64,000 nt of DNA from the NCBI RefSeq assembly GCF_030816485.1, contig NZ_JAUSYC010000001.1:1550001-1614000 (forward strand). The letters run 5' to 3'. The stretch's first letter is position 1; the number at the start of each line of letters is the position of its first letter. The position numbers and the translations under genes were made by a program. Positions 35,068-43,291 of the stretch are shown one piece after another. The notes under the pieces were generated by a model that had not been told where the DNA came from, ran no database searches, and saw only the letters and a program-made list of their open reading frames with translations. Origin of the DNA: Arthrobacter sp. B1I2 (GTDB lineage: Bacteria > Actinomycetota > Actinomycetes > Actinomycetales > Micrococcaceae).

Positions 35068-36186
35068 TCAGAGGGTAGCGCCCGCGAGGGCCGCAGCGGC
35101 GGTGCTGCCGGAAGCCTCGGGAAGATGGATGATGGTGGTGGCAATGGTGCGGGCCGTGCGGTCGACGCCGACGAGCAGGCTTCCGTTGTGGTCCTCGCTC
35201 CAGGTCTCGATCACCCCGGCAGGGGTGCGGAGGCGCAGCGTGGCGCCCAAGGAACCGCCAGTGATGGGATGCAGCACGGTCCCCGGCGTCCGGGCGGCCA
35301 GGGTCAGGGCGATGCTGCCGGTGATGGCCAGCGCGGGGTGCGGCTTGCCCATCGAAAGCATCATGACGTTCACGTCGCATACCGGGTCCGCTGCAGTGGG
35401 GGCTGCCACGACGGCGAGCTTGGGTATGGCGCGGGCTGCGCCGGCGATGGTGGGAGCCAGCCCCATCCGTACTGCAGCCTGCCGACGGATCTGTTCCAGG
35501 GTGTCCAGTTGTTGCTCCACCCCGGACTTCCAGCTGTCGTAGCGGGCGGGGTCCAGGCCCAGTTCCGCGGCCTGCACCATCACCACGGGAGCTCCGGCGT
35601 CCACCATCGAGACGGTCCAGCGCATCCCCGCGGCCGTGATGGTGTCGGTTGCTGCACCGGTGGGCAGCAGTGCTCCAGTGGTTTTTCCGGCAGGGTCCTG
35701 GAAGCCCAGCCCCACGAGGTGGCCGGGAAATGGTACGCCCGGCATGTGCGCCGCCGGAACATCCGCAAGTTCTCCCGACGGAGTGGCTACCCGCTGGACG
35801 ATGATTTGACCGGTGTTGGTATTCCGGGTGACGACTCGCGTCACGTCGCCGGCGGGGACCACCCATCCCTTCTCAATGGCGTACAACCCGACTACTGCTG
35901 AGCAGTTTCCGCAGTTGCTGCCCCAGTCCACGGCGGCCTCTTCGATGCCTACCTGGGCAAAGGTGAACTCGATGTCCACGTCCTCCCCGGTTGGCCGATG
36001 CAGGATCACGGCCTTGCTGGTGGTGGAGGTGGCGCCTCCTACCCCGTCAATCTGGCGGGAGTCGGGACTCCCGAACAACCGCGGCAACAGCACATCCAGG
36101 CCGGCGCCGCCCTCCTGAAGGTGCCCGGCCTCGAACACCCAGCACTTGCTGGTGCCCCCGCGCATCCATTCCGCTTCAAACTTCAT
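35068..36186 (-). CDS. PrpF-family isomerase/tautomerase
   Basis: The 372-residue protein is of the PrpF/4-oxalomesaconate-tautomerase family, a diaminopimelate-epimerase-like fold. The N-terminal FEAEWMRGGTSK is the family signature and NCGNCSAVVG lies in the active-site region. Members isomerise unsaturated tricarboxylates, for example in methylcitrate or gallate/protocatechuate meta-cleavage pathways. Neither pathway is present here. With the MatC-like carrier downstream and LysR upstream it forms a small tricarboxylate-uptake unit. Confidence 0.88.
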   Translation of the reverse strand: MKFEAEWMRGGTSKCWVFEAGHLQEGGAGLDVLLPRLFGSPDSRQIDGVGGATSTTSKAVILHRPTGEDVDIEFTFAQVGIEEAAVDWGSNCGNCSAVVGLYAIEKGWVVPAGDVTRVVTRNTNTGQIIVQRVATPSGELADVPAAHMPGVPFPGHLVGLGFQDPAGKTTGALLPTGAATDTITAAGMRWTVSMVDAGAPVVMVQAAELGLDPARYDSWKSGVEQQLDTLEQIRRQAAVRMGLAPTIAGAARAIPKLAVVAAPTAADPVCDVNVMMLSMGKPHPALAITGSIALTLAARTPGTVLHPITGGSLGATLRLRTPAGVIETWSEDHNGSLLVGVDRTARTIATTIIHLPEASGSTAAAALAGATL

Positions 36187-36240
36187 TGTTGTCCCACATC
36201 TCCTTGTGCCTGGTTTTCGTTTTGGCGCCTGAATCGAGAA

Positions 36241-36280
36241 TGAGCTAGCTCACAAATTAAGACAATGTTCAATAATTGAA
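36241..36280. promoter_or_regulatory. Palindromes in the prpF-lysR divergent promoter
   Basis: TGAGCTAGCTCA (36241-36252) is a perfect 12-bp palindrome. TTCAATAATTGAA (36268-36280) is a perfect palindrome that fits the LysR T-N11-A rule. Both lie in the 240-nt AT-richer space between the PrpF-type gene and lysR. Confidence 0.6.
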
Positions 36281-36426
36281 GAGGCATGTAGTATTACTTC
36301 AATCACTGGTGTAGAAGCTGCTTGAAAGGCGCAGGATTGGCACTAGCTGCGAATTCAGCTGCTGGAAAGAGCACGAATTTGACGTGTACTTCAGCTACTG
36401 AACGAAAACCGGAGAAGGGTTAAGCG

Positions 36427-37365
36427 TTGCTTCACGACGAAGACGATTATTTGTTCGACATCCGCCGGCTCACCCTGCTGCTCGAGGTGGTGGAGCAGGG
36501 ATCCATCACCGCTGCGGCAGAACTGAAGATGTACAGCCCCTCCGCCGTATCGCAGCAGCTGCGCAAGCTGGAACAGGAGGTGGGACAGCCTCTGTTGAAT
36601 CGCCGCTCCCGCGGCGTGGTGCCCACGGAGGCAGGCCAAATGCTCGCAGGCCACGCACGCAAGATTGTGAGGCAGATGCAGGCGGCCCAGTCCGACCTGA
36701 ACCAGCTCGCGGGACTCAACCGCGGTTCCCTGACCGTCGGGACCTTTCCCACGCTGGCCGGATCATTCCTGCCCCTCGTCATCCGGGCATTCAAGAAGCG
36801 CTACCCCGCTATCAGCCTGTCGCTGCGCAGTGCCCGTTTCGACGAGCTCGTGGCGGACCTCGAGTCCGGGGTGACCGGGCTCTGCCTGCTGTGGGACTAT
36901 CCCTGGAACCCCTTCCATGACGATGCCATCCGCGTCACCGAAGTATTCCGGGAGAGCACCGTGGTCCTGGTGGCACGGGGCCACCGGCTCGCAGACCGGG
37001 AACAGGTGAGAATGGAGGATCTCCGCAGCGAATCGTGGATCGTGCGCGCGGAGGCGCACCCTGTGGTGGAGGTGCTGCAGCGGTCTGCCCACGACGCCGG
37101 GTTCGAACCGGCCATAGCGTTCCAGGCCAACGACTACCAGGAGGCACAGGCCATGGTCAGTGTCGGGATGGGGGTGGCAATGGTTCCCAAAACGGCAGTG
37201 GCCCTCCAGCACCCCGATGTACGGGTGCTCAGCCTGGGCGAGGCCGCCCCGCTCCGACGCGTATTGCTGGCCCAACGCCAGGACAAGGTGTACGCCCCGG
37301 CGGAGGTTGCCTTCCACTCGACCCTGCTGGAAATCGCGCGGGAACGGGCCGGCGACTACCTCTAG
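36427..37365 (+). CDS. LysR-family transcriptional regulator
   Basis: The 312-residue regulator has an N-terminal winged helix-turn-helix (RRLTLLLEVVEQGSITAAAE, SAVSQQLRKLEQEVG) and a LysR substrate domain (TVGTFPTLAGSFLPLVI). It starts with TTG at 36427, with GAGAAGGG upstream. It is divergent from the PrpF-type isomerase and MatC-like carrier, which it probably activates. Confidence 0.92.
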   Translation: MLHDEDDYLFDIRRLTLLLEVVEQGSITAAAELKMYSPSAVSQQLRKLEQEVGQPLLNRRSRGVVPTEAGQMLAGHARKIVRQMQAAQSDLNQLAGLNRGSLTVGTFPTLAGSFLPLVIRAFKKRYPAISLSLRSARFDELVADLESGVTGLCLLWDYPWNPFHDDAIRVTEVFRESTVVLVARGHRLADREQVRMEDLRSESWIVRAEAHPVVEVLQRSAHDAGFEPAIAFQANDYQEAQAMVSVGMGVAMVPKTAVALQHPDVRVLSLGEAAPLRRVLLAQRQDKVYAPAEVAFHSTLLEIARERAGDYL

Positions 37366-37438
37366 ACCGTAGGCTGGAGGCCGGACCGGGGTCAGCTCCC
37401 CGGCCGATCAGTGCAGTTCCCAGGTGAAAGGCAGGACC

Positions 37439-37715
37439 ATGACCGTTTCCAGTGACGATCCCCAGAACACCGCAGACCTTCGCGGGCGCGGGCGATCCGG
37501 ACGAGGCCAAAGACCACGCCAAAGACCAGGCCGTGCAGGCACCCCAGTCCGGGCAGCACCCGGAACAGCCGGGCGCCGCGAACATCCGTGAGGAACAGCA
37601 GGCCCATGCCGCGGGAACCGTGCCGGCGTCGTATGTGGGCGGCGGAGAAGCCGGGCAGGAGCAGAAGCCGGAAGAGGCGCTGGAGGAACCGGGCACCTGG
37701 GACGACGAAGTCTAA
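37439..37715 (+). CDS. Small acidic hypothetical protein, 5' end unclear
   Basis: The frame ending at 37715 encodes a Glu/Ala/Gln/Gly-rich hydrophilic protein (DEAKDHAKDQAVQAPQ; IREEQQAH; EEALEEPGTWDDEV). Its only in-frame start is GTG 37452, with no ribosome site. A better start, ATG 37439 with AGGCAGGACC upstream, reads MTVSSDDPQNTADLRGRG in another frame. One extra G in the GGG runs near 37485-37492 would join the two. Either the gene carries an indel or the sequence does. Its stop lies 2 nt before the dehydratase ATG, so the two look cotranscribed. Confidence 0.55.
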
Positions 37716-37717
37716 GC

Positions 37718-38650
37718 ATGATCACACGCGCCGATGTCGACCAGGCCGCCCGCCGTACCGCGGGCCTCATCCGCAGGACCTCCGTTATGGAGGCGGACCC
37801 GGGCCCATTCAATGGCCAGGTCTGGTTTAAGTGCGAATTCATGCAGCACACGGGGACGTTCAAGGCCCGGGGCGCCCTTAACCGCATCCTGGCCAGCAAG
37901 GAACGCGGGGAACTGCGCGCCGACGTCGGAATCGTGGTGGCCTCAGGCGGGAACGCGGGTCTGGCCAACGCCTACGCCGCCGCCCAGTTGGGGGTGCCTG
38001 CAACCGTCTTCGTTCCCGAGGCCGCGCCGGCCGTCAAGGTCAGCAAGCTGAAGGCCATCGGCGCCATGGTGGTCCAGGGTGGTGCGGAGTACGCGGCCGC
38101 TTACCAGGCCGCCGTCGTGCACGCAGAGGAAACCGGCGCGGTCTACTGCCACGCCTATGACCAGCCTGAAATCGCCGCCGGCGCCGGAACGGTGGGCTCC
38201 GAGTTGCTGGAACAGTTGCCGGACGTGGCCACCGTGCTGGTGGCAGTGGGCGGTGGCGGGCTGATGGCGGGAGTAGCCGCCGCCGTCGAAGGCTTTGCCA
38301 AAGTGGTGGCCGTGGAACCGGAAACCGCGCCCACCCTGCATGCTGCCCTGGCGGCGGGGGAACCGGTGGACGTCGCGGTATCGGGCATTGCCGCGGACTC
38401 CCTGGGTGCCCGCCGCGCCGGCGGCATCGCGTTCTCCGTCGCGCTCCGCTGCGGCGTCGAAAGCATCCTGGTCTCCGATGAACAGATCGTTGCCGCGCGC
38501 TCAGCGCTGTGGAACGACTACCGGATGGTGGTTGAGCACGGCGCCGCAGCCGCTTACGCCGCGCTGGCCTCCGGTGTGTACGTGCCGGGGAAGGATGAAC
38601 GCGTTGCCGTCATCCTGTGCGGCGCCAACACGGATCCGGCCACGCTCTAG
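37718..38650 (+). CDS. PLP-dependent serine/threonine dehydratase
   Basis: The 310-residue fold-type II PLP enzyme has the lysine motif TGTFKARGAL, the phosphate-binding-like SGGNAGLANAYAA, and a C-terminal glycine loop VGGGGLMAG. It deaminates serine or threonine to a 2-oxoacid. There is no ACT domain, unlike biosynthetic IlvA, so a catabolic role is likely. The start follows the stop of the acidic-protein gene by 2 nt. Confidence 0.88.
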   Translation: MITRADVDQAARRTAGLIRRTSVMEADPGPFNGQVWFKCEFMQHTGTFKARGALNRILASKERGELRADVGIVVASGGNAGLANAYAAAQLGVPATVFVPEAAPAVKVSKLKAIGAMVVQGGAEYAAAYQAAVVHAEETGAVYCHAYDQPEIAAGAGTVGSELLEQLPDVATVLVAVGGGGLMAGVAAAVEGFAKVVAVEPETAPTLHAALAAGEPVDVAVSGIAADSLGARRAGGIAFSVALRCGVESILVSDEQIVAARSALWNDYRMVVEHGAAAAYAALASGVYVPGKDERVAVILCGANTDPATL

Positions 38651-38665
38651 GCACAAAAAACACAA

Positions 38666-38700
38666 GGGACCGGCCGGCTGTCCCGCAGCCGGCCGGTCCC
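38666..38700. terminator. Bidirectional hairpin terminator
   Basis: Perfect 14-bp arms GGGACCGGCCGGCT / AGCCGGCCGGTCCC lie between the dehydratase and the convergent lipoprotein gene. A-tract and TTGAACA flank them. Confidence 0.85.
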
Positions 38701-38713
38701 TTGAACAGATTGT

Positions 38714-39064
38714 TTAGCCGCCGGCCTGGCCGCAGAACTTGCTGTAAGTGCTGCCGGCTTCCTGGTAGCCCGACTGGAGATCGGCCAGCTTGTCCTTGTC
38801 CGGGTTTTCCTTGGCCTGCTCATCCGTGTAGGCGAGGATCGAGGCCAGCGCGGGCTTGAGATCGTCCGAGGCAACCGCGTGGATGGGGCGGATCTGGTTG
38901 GCGAGGTTGTTCATGCCCGTCTTGCCGGCGTTGTTGGCGGGGTTCGACACAACGGCCTGGATCCGCTCACAGGTTTCAGCGGTGGACAGTTGGTGTGTGG
39001 CGGAGCAGGCCGTGGCGGAAGCAACGAGGCCGGCGGCAAACAGGGCTGTGGCGAATTTCTTCAT
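38714..39064 (-). CDS. Small hypothetical lipoprotein
   Basis: The 116-residue product has a short signal peptide (MKKFATALFAAGLVASATAC) with lipobox ATAC and a lipidated cysteine at residue 20. It is followed by a helical domain with two more cysteines (ETCERIQAVV, SKFCGQAGG) that may form a disulphide. The family is not recognised. GAGGG precedes the ATG at 39064; the frame is open to 39229 without a signal. Confidence 0.7.
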   Translation of the reverse strand: MKKFATALFAAGLVASATACSATHQLSTAETCERIQAVVSNPANNAGKTGMNNLANQIRPIHAVASDDLKPALASILAYTDEQAKENPDKDKLADLQSGYQEAGSTYSKFCGQAGG

Positions 39065-39220
39065 GGGTCCCTCGGTAGTGGTCAGAGGTTTCGATTGTAA
39101 GCAGATTGGGTACCCCGATGCCTTCGCAAGCCCGAGACCTGAGCTTAAACTGGCAGCACCAATCGTGCGGAGCTTCCGCAGATGGGCCCCGCGCGCATCA
39201 ACCCAGTCTAAGGATCCAGC

Positions 39221-40138
39221 ATGCGCCAAACAGTACGCCGCCGTGCCGCCGCAGGGCTCGCGGCCTCTCTTTCATTGCTTCTTCCCACTGCCCTTCCGGC
39301 CTCGGCCGCGTCGCCTTCCGGTGAGATAGTGCTCGACGGCGCCACCTCCGCCGAGGGCATCGCGGCAGGGGAGGGCAAGACTTTCTATGCCGGGGAACTC
39401 ACCACTGGTGATATTTTCCGCGGTGACATCCGCAAGGGCACTGCCACCCGCTTCATTGACGCACCGGCGGGCCGCGCCGCCGCCGGAATGAAGGCCGATA
39501 CATGCCGCCACCTGCTGTTTGTGGCGGGTGCCAACACCGGCAAGGCGTTCGTCTACGACACCAATACCGGTAAGCCCGTTGCCGACGTAGACCTGGCCAA
39601 GGGATTCATCAATGACGTCACGCTGACCAGTGAGGGCGCCTGGTTCACCAATTCGGCGGCCGCGGAACTCTACTTCCTGCCAGTGGACGAACACGGGGAT
39701 TTGGGCAAGGTGAAGACCCTCAAGCTGAGCGGTCCGGCAGCGGACGTCAAGCAGGGGTTCAACCTCAACGGGATTGCCGCGTCCGAGGACGGCAAAGTGC
39801 TGATCGTGGCCCACTCCCTCAACGGAGCCCTCTACACGGTCAATCCAAAGAACGGCAAGAGCGCTGAAATCAGGGGCGTCAAGGTTCCGTTTGTGGATGG
39901 CATCCTGGTGCGGGGCGATAACGTGTGGGCGGTTCAAAACCAGCTGAACCAAATAACGCGCCTTGATCTTTCCACCGATCTGTCCTCCGCCGTGGTCAGG
40001 AACACCATCAAGAGCGACGCGTTCAATATCCCCACTACCGTTGCCCTGTTCGGGGAGGACACTCTCGCTGCGGTTAATGCGCAGTTCAACCAGCCGCCCA
40101 GCCCCTTCGAGGTTGTGCTGGTTCCGGCCTGGAAGTAG
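39221..40138 (+). CDS. Secreted SMP-30/gluconolactonase-like beta-propeller protein
   Basis: The 305-residue protein has a Sec signal peptide (RRRAAAGLAASLSLLLPTALPASAA, cleavage near residue 30) followed by six-bladed-propeller-like repeats with hydrophobic strand patterns: GLxxGEGKTFYAGEL, GEDTLAAVNAQFN, KVLIVAHSLNGALYTV. It looks like a secreted SMP-30/LRE-type protein; a lactonase activity is not proven. AAGGATCC precedes the ATG. Confidence 0.8.
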   Translation: MRQTVRRRAAAGLAASLSLLLPTALPASAASPSGEIVLDGATSAEGIAAGEGKTFYAGELTTGDIFRGDIRKGTATRFIDAPAGRAAAGMKADTCRHLLFVAGANTGKAFVYDTNTGKPVADVDLAKGFINDVTLTSEGAWFTNSAAAELYFLPVDEHGDLGKVKTLKLSGPAADVKQGFNLNGIAASEDGKVLIVAHSLNGALYTVNPKNGKSAEIRGVKVPFVDGILVRGDNVWAVQNQLNQITRLDLSTDLSSAVVRNTIKSDAFNIPTTVALFGEDTLAAVNAQFNQPPSPFEVVLVPAWK

Positions 40139-40148
40139 CGCCTCAAAA

Positions 40149-40190
40149 CGCAAAGCCGGCCGGCCGTAGAAACTGCCAGCCAGCTTTGCG
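40149..40190. terminator. Bidirectional hairpin terminator
   Basis: CGCAAAGCCGGCCGGC pairs with GCCAGCCAGCTTTGCG (16-bp arms, two G-T pairs) between the propeller gene and the convergent reductase gene. Confidence 0.75.
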
Positions 40191-40199
40191 TGGGATGAA

Positions 40200-40841
40200 T
40201 CAAATAGTCCGGGGCGCCTTGGCCAGATTGCCCTTCAGCTCTGCGGCGCTCTGGCGTGCCACGTAGGCCGGGCGGTCCCGCTCCACGCGCCAGCTCTCGG
40301 ACAGGGTCCCGACATTGACGGTGTCGAAACCGAACTCGTCGTAGAGGCGGGTGACCAGTTCTGCGGCTTCCGGGAAGTCGCTGGCGGTGGCCAGGGCGCG
40401 GCGGTTTTCAGTGCCGGCGGGAGTTCCGTCGGTGGTGATGTCCTTGGCCATGATGTGGTTGAAGCCCTTGGCCACCTTGGACTGGGGCAGGTGCTCCTGC
40501 AGCAGCCCGGAGGTGGTTGCTTCACCGTTGTCCAGGGCGGGGATCCTGCCGTCGCGCTCCCAGTAGTAGTTGTTTGTATCGATCACAATCTTTCCGGCCA
40601 GCGGCTCCACCGGGACGTCCTTGTAGCTCTTCAGCGGCACGGTGACCACTGCGAAGTCGCCGGCCGCAGCCGCCTCAGCTGCGGTGGCCGCCCGGGCCTT
40701 GGGGCCAAGCTCCGCCACCAGGTCCTGGAGGGTTTCCGGCTCGCGGGAGTTGCTGATGACTACGTCGTAGCCCAGTTCCACGGCCTTCCGTGCAACCTTG
40801 CTTCCAATATGTCCTGCACCGATGATTCCGATTGTTGTCAT
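40200..40841 (-). CDS. NAD(P)-binding oxidoreductase (NADPH-dependent F420 reductase-like)
   Basis: The 213-residue Rossmann protein opens with IGIIGAGHIGSKVARKA and has NSREPETL after strand 2, a VPLKSYKDVP loop, IDTNNYYWERD and KGFNHIMAKD. The pattern fits the NADPH-dependent F420 reductase/NADP-oxidoreductase coenzyme-F420-dependent family, though many members do not use F420. The physiological substrate cannot be inferred. It is monocistronic. Confidence 0.8.
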   Translation of the reverse strand: MTTIGIIGAGHIGSKVARKAVELGYDVVISNSREPETLQDLVAELGPKARAATAAEAAAAGDFAVVTVPLKSYKDVPVEPLAGKIVIDTNNYYWERDGRIPALDNGEATTSGLLQEHLPQSKVAKGFNHIMAKDITTDGTPAGTENRRALATASDFPEAAELVTRLYDEFGFDTVNVGTLSESWRVERDRPAYVARQSAAELKGNLAKAPRTI

Positions 40842-40910
40842 ATTTGCGGCAACACCGGCCTGCGCACAGATATTTCTGCCGGTTGCCGGGAATAAAAAGC
40901 CAGGAGCGCG

Positions 40911-41600
40911 CTACTTTCCCAAGTAGCGGCCGGGCCGGTGGTTCAGGGCGACGACCAGGTTCAGGAGGGTGGCGCCGGCCGCGGACAGCAGCACCATCAG
41001 CGGCGGAACGAGGACGAGCGAGGCCAGGACGATGGCCACGTCCAGCACCATCTGCACATATCCGGCCCGCCATTTCAGTTTGTCCTGCAGGAGCAGGGCC
41101 AGGATGTTGAAGCCGCCCAGGCTGGACTGGTGGCGGAACAGGATCAGGAGTCCGACGCCGGCGAGCAGGTTCCCGCCCAGCACGCCGTAGACCGGGTCAA
41201 GGTGCAGCGACCCCAGCGCAGCCGGGTGCAGGCTGGCCATGATGGACACCAGCGCGATGGCTGCGCCGGTACGGAGGGCGAAGTTCCAGCCTTTCTTCCA
41301 CACCGCCAGGGCGAAGAACGGCAGGTTCACCGCGAAGAAAATGACGCCGAACGGCAGCGCGACCGAATAGCTGAGCAGCAGCGCCAGGCCGGCGGTGCCG
41401 CCCGTCACGGCCCCGCTCGACTTGAGCAGGAACAGCCCCAGCGACGCCGCGAAGGTGCCGGTCAGGATGCCCAGGACGTCCTCAACCACGGAATGACGGA
41501 GGGCCGACGGCGGCGCTGAAGGTGCCGCCGTCGGCCTTTCCATGTGCCGGCTTGCGGCAGCAGGGGCTGCCTCGGCGGGAGTTTCGGTGGAGGTACTCAT
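40911..41600 (-). CDS. YitT-family membrane protein (DUF161)
   Basis: The 229-residue protein has a 40-residue polar N-terminus (Ala/Pro-rich) and about five membrane helices. GAVTGGTAGLALLLSY and RHQSSLGGFNILALLLQ are characteristic of YitT/DUF161 proteins. Function is unknown in general. Its start overlaps the aminotransferase stop by 4 nt (ATGA), so the two are translationally coupled. Confidence 0.85.
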   Translation of the reverse strand: MSTSTETPAEAAPAAASRHMERPTAAPSAPPSALRHSVVEDVLGILTGTFAASLGLFLLKSSGAVTGGTAGLALLLSYSVALPFGVIFFAVNLPFFALAVWKKGWNFALRTGAAIALVSIMASLHPAALGSLHLDPVYGVLGGNLLAGVGLLILFRHQSSLGGFNILALLLQDKLKWRAGYVQMVLDVAIVLASLVLVPPLMVLLSAAGATLLNLVVALNHRPGRYLGK

Positions 41601-42715
41601 TGGGCCGCGCCCGCTTCAGGCAGGAACCGCCCGCGGTTGGCCAGGACGGCCATGACGCGGTCATTGGTGGCAGCATCCGCCAGGGTGATGCGCACCCCGT
41701 CCACGGCGTAGCCGCGGGCCAGGATGTCAGCCTCGGAGAGCGCGTCCAGGAGTTGTAGGCGCAGTTCGTCGGACGCGCGGAGCCAGTAGAAGTTGGCCTG
41801 GCTCTCCGGCACGTCCCAGCCGTACCCGCGCAGGGCCTCGATAACCCGGGTACGTTCCGTGGCCACCGCCTCGGTACGCTCGAGGATCTCGTCCCCGGCC
41901 GCAAGCGAGGCAACCGCGGCGGCCTGCGCCATCCTGTTGACGCCGAAGGGGACGGCGGTCCGGCGGAGGCCCTCGGCAATGTCCGGGCGGGCAATGGCAT
42001 AGCCGATCCGCAGCCCGGCCAGCCCGTACGCCTTGGAGAAAGTCCGCAGGACGCAGAGGTTGGGGTGGCGGCGGTAGAAGTCGAGCGAGTCCACGCCGGG
42101 CCCGCGCTGGAACTCGATGTAGGCCTCGTCCAGCACCACCAGCACGCGCGGCGGAACCGACCGGAGGAACTCCTCCAGGGCCTCCGGGCTGATGGACACG
42201 CCGGTGGGGTTGTTGGGCGAGCACAGGATCACCAGCCGGGTGCGCCCGGTGATGGCGGCGGCCATGGCCGGAAGATCGTGATGCTCGCTGGCCAGCAGGG
42301 GCACGGGAACCGAAACGGCGCCGGCCACCGCCACCAGGATGGGATACGCCTCGAAGGACCGCCACGCGTACACCACCTCGTCGCCGTGGCCGCAGACCGC
42401 AGAAATGATCTGCTGCAGCACACCGGAGCTTCCCGGGCCGGCGGCAACCTCCTCGGCGCTGACGCTGAAATGCCGGGCAATGGCTTCCCGTGCCTCCACC
42501 GCCCCCATGCTCGGGTACCGGTGGATCCGGCCTGCCTCGGCTGAGATGGCCTGGCTGACGGACGGCAGGGGAGTGAAGTGGCTTTCATTCGAGGCCAGGG
42601 CGGCGGTCAGGTCGGACTGTGCGCTCTTGCCGGCCACGTAGGCGGGAAGTTCGGCGACGGCGGCACGGACCTCGGGAGTGGCGGCTTCGGGAAGGGTGCT
42701 GGTCATGGACAGCAT
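41597..42715 (-). CDS. HisC-like PLP aminotransferase
   Basis: The 372-residue class I/II aminotransferase resembles histidinol-phosphate/aromatic aminotransferases: EVVYAWRSFEAYP, CSPNNPTGVSI, DEAYIEFQRG and the PLP lysine in RTFSKAYGLAGLRIGYA. It is probably a second copy outside the his operon, as no other his gene is near. The AsnC gene begins 84 nt away on the other strand, so amino-acid-responsive control is likely. Confidence 0.87.
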   Translation of the reverse strand: MLSMTSTLPEAATPEVRAAVAELPAYVAGKSAQSDLTAALASNESHFTPLPSVSQAISAEAGRIHRYPSMGAVEAREAIARHFSVSAEEVAAGPGSSGVLQQIISAVCGHGDEVVYAWRSFEAYPILVAVAGAVSVPVPLLASEHHDLPAMAAAITGRTRLVILCSPNNPTGVSISPEALEEFLRSVPPRVLVVLDEAYIEFQRGPGVDSLDFYRRHPNLCVLRTFSKAYGLAGLRIGYAIARPDIAEGLRRTAVPFGVNRMAQAAAVASLAAGDEILERTEAVATERTRVIEALRGYGWDVPESQANFYWLRASDELRLQLLDALSEADILARGYAVDGVRITLADAATNDRVMAVLANRGRFLPEAGAAQ

Positions 42716-42798
42716 GGTCCGGGATAACAGGACGTCTGCGCAACAGAGCTGTTGCTGGCAGGACAGATCCGGCCGTTCTGCGTGGCTGGGATGGCAAA

Positions 42799-43278
42799 AT
42801 GCTCACTATGCACCTCATCGATGCCCTTGACGCAGAGATCCTCCTCACACTCGACCGGGACCCGCAGGCCACCGTCCTGTCCCTCTCCAGGACGCTGGGC
42901 GTGGCCCGTAATACGGTGCACGCCCGGCTCCGCCGCCTCGTTGGCGACGGCAGCCTGGCCCCCTTCAGCCAACGCGTTCGGACCGGGGCGCTGGGCCTGC
43001 CGCTCATTGCCTTTATTTCGATTTCCATCAGCCAGTCCTCCAGCGACGTTGCCGTGGCGGCGCTGCAGACCATCCCGGAGATCATCGAGATGCATGCCAC
43101 CACTGGCGATGCCGACCTGCTGGCCAAGGTGGCCGCCAGGGACCCGGCCGATCTACACCGCATCACCAACGCGATGCTGGCAATTGACGGCGTCGTCCGC
43201 ACCAGCACTGCCATGTCACTGGTGGAAGTGATGCCCACCCGCACACTGCCGCTGCTGCAGGCGGTTGCGCGGAAGTAG
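42799..43278 (+). CDS. Lrp/AsnC-family regulator
   Basis: The 159-residue single-unit AsnC protein has the helix-turn-helix LDAEILLTLDRDPQATVLSL and VARNTVHARLRRL, then an Lrp ligand domain (IIEMHATTGDADLLAKVAARD). It is divergent from the aminotransferase-YitT operon. ATG 42799 is used; 42808 is also possible. Normal length, in contrast to the tandem version at 20925. Confidence 0.92.
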   Translation: MLTMHLIDALDAEILLTLDRDPQATVLSLSRTLGVARNTVHARLRRLVGDGSLAPFSQRVRTGALGLPLIAFISISISQSSSDVAVAALQTIPEIIEMHATTGDADLLAKVAARDPADLHRITNAMLAIDGVVRTSTAMSLVEVMPTRTLPLLQAVARK

Positions 43279-43291
43279 CGGCGGCGGCCTC

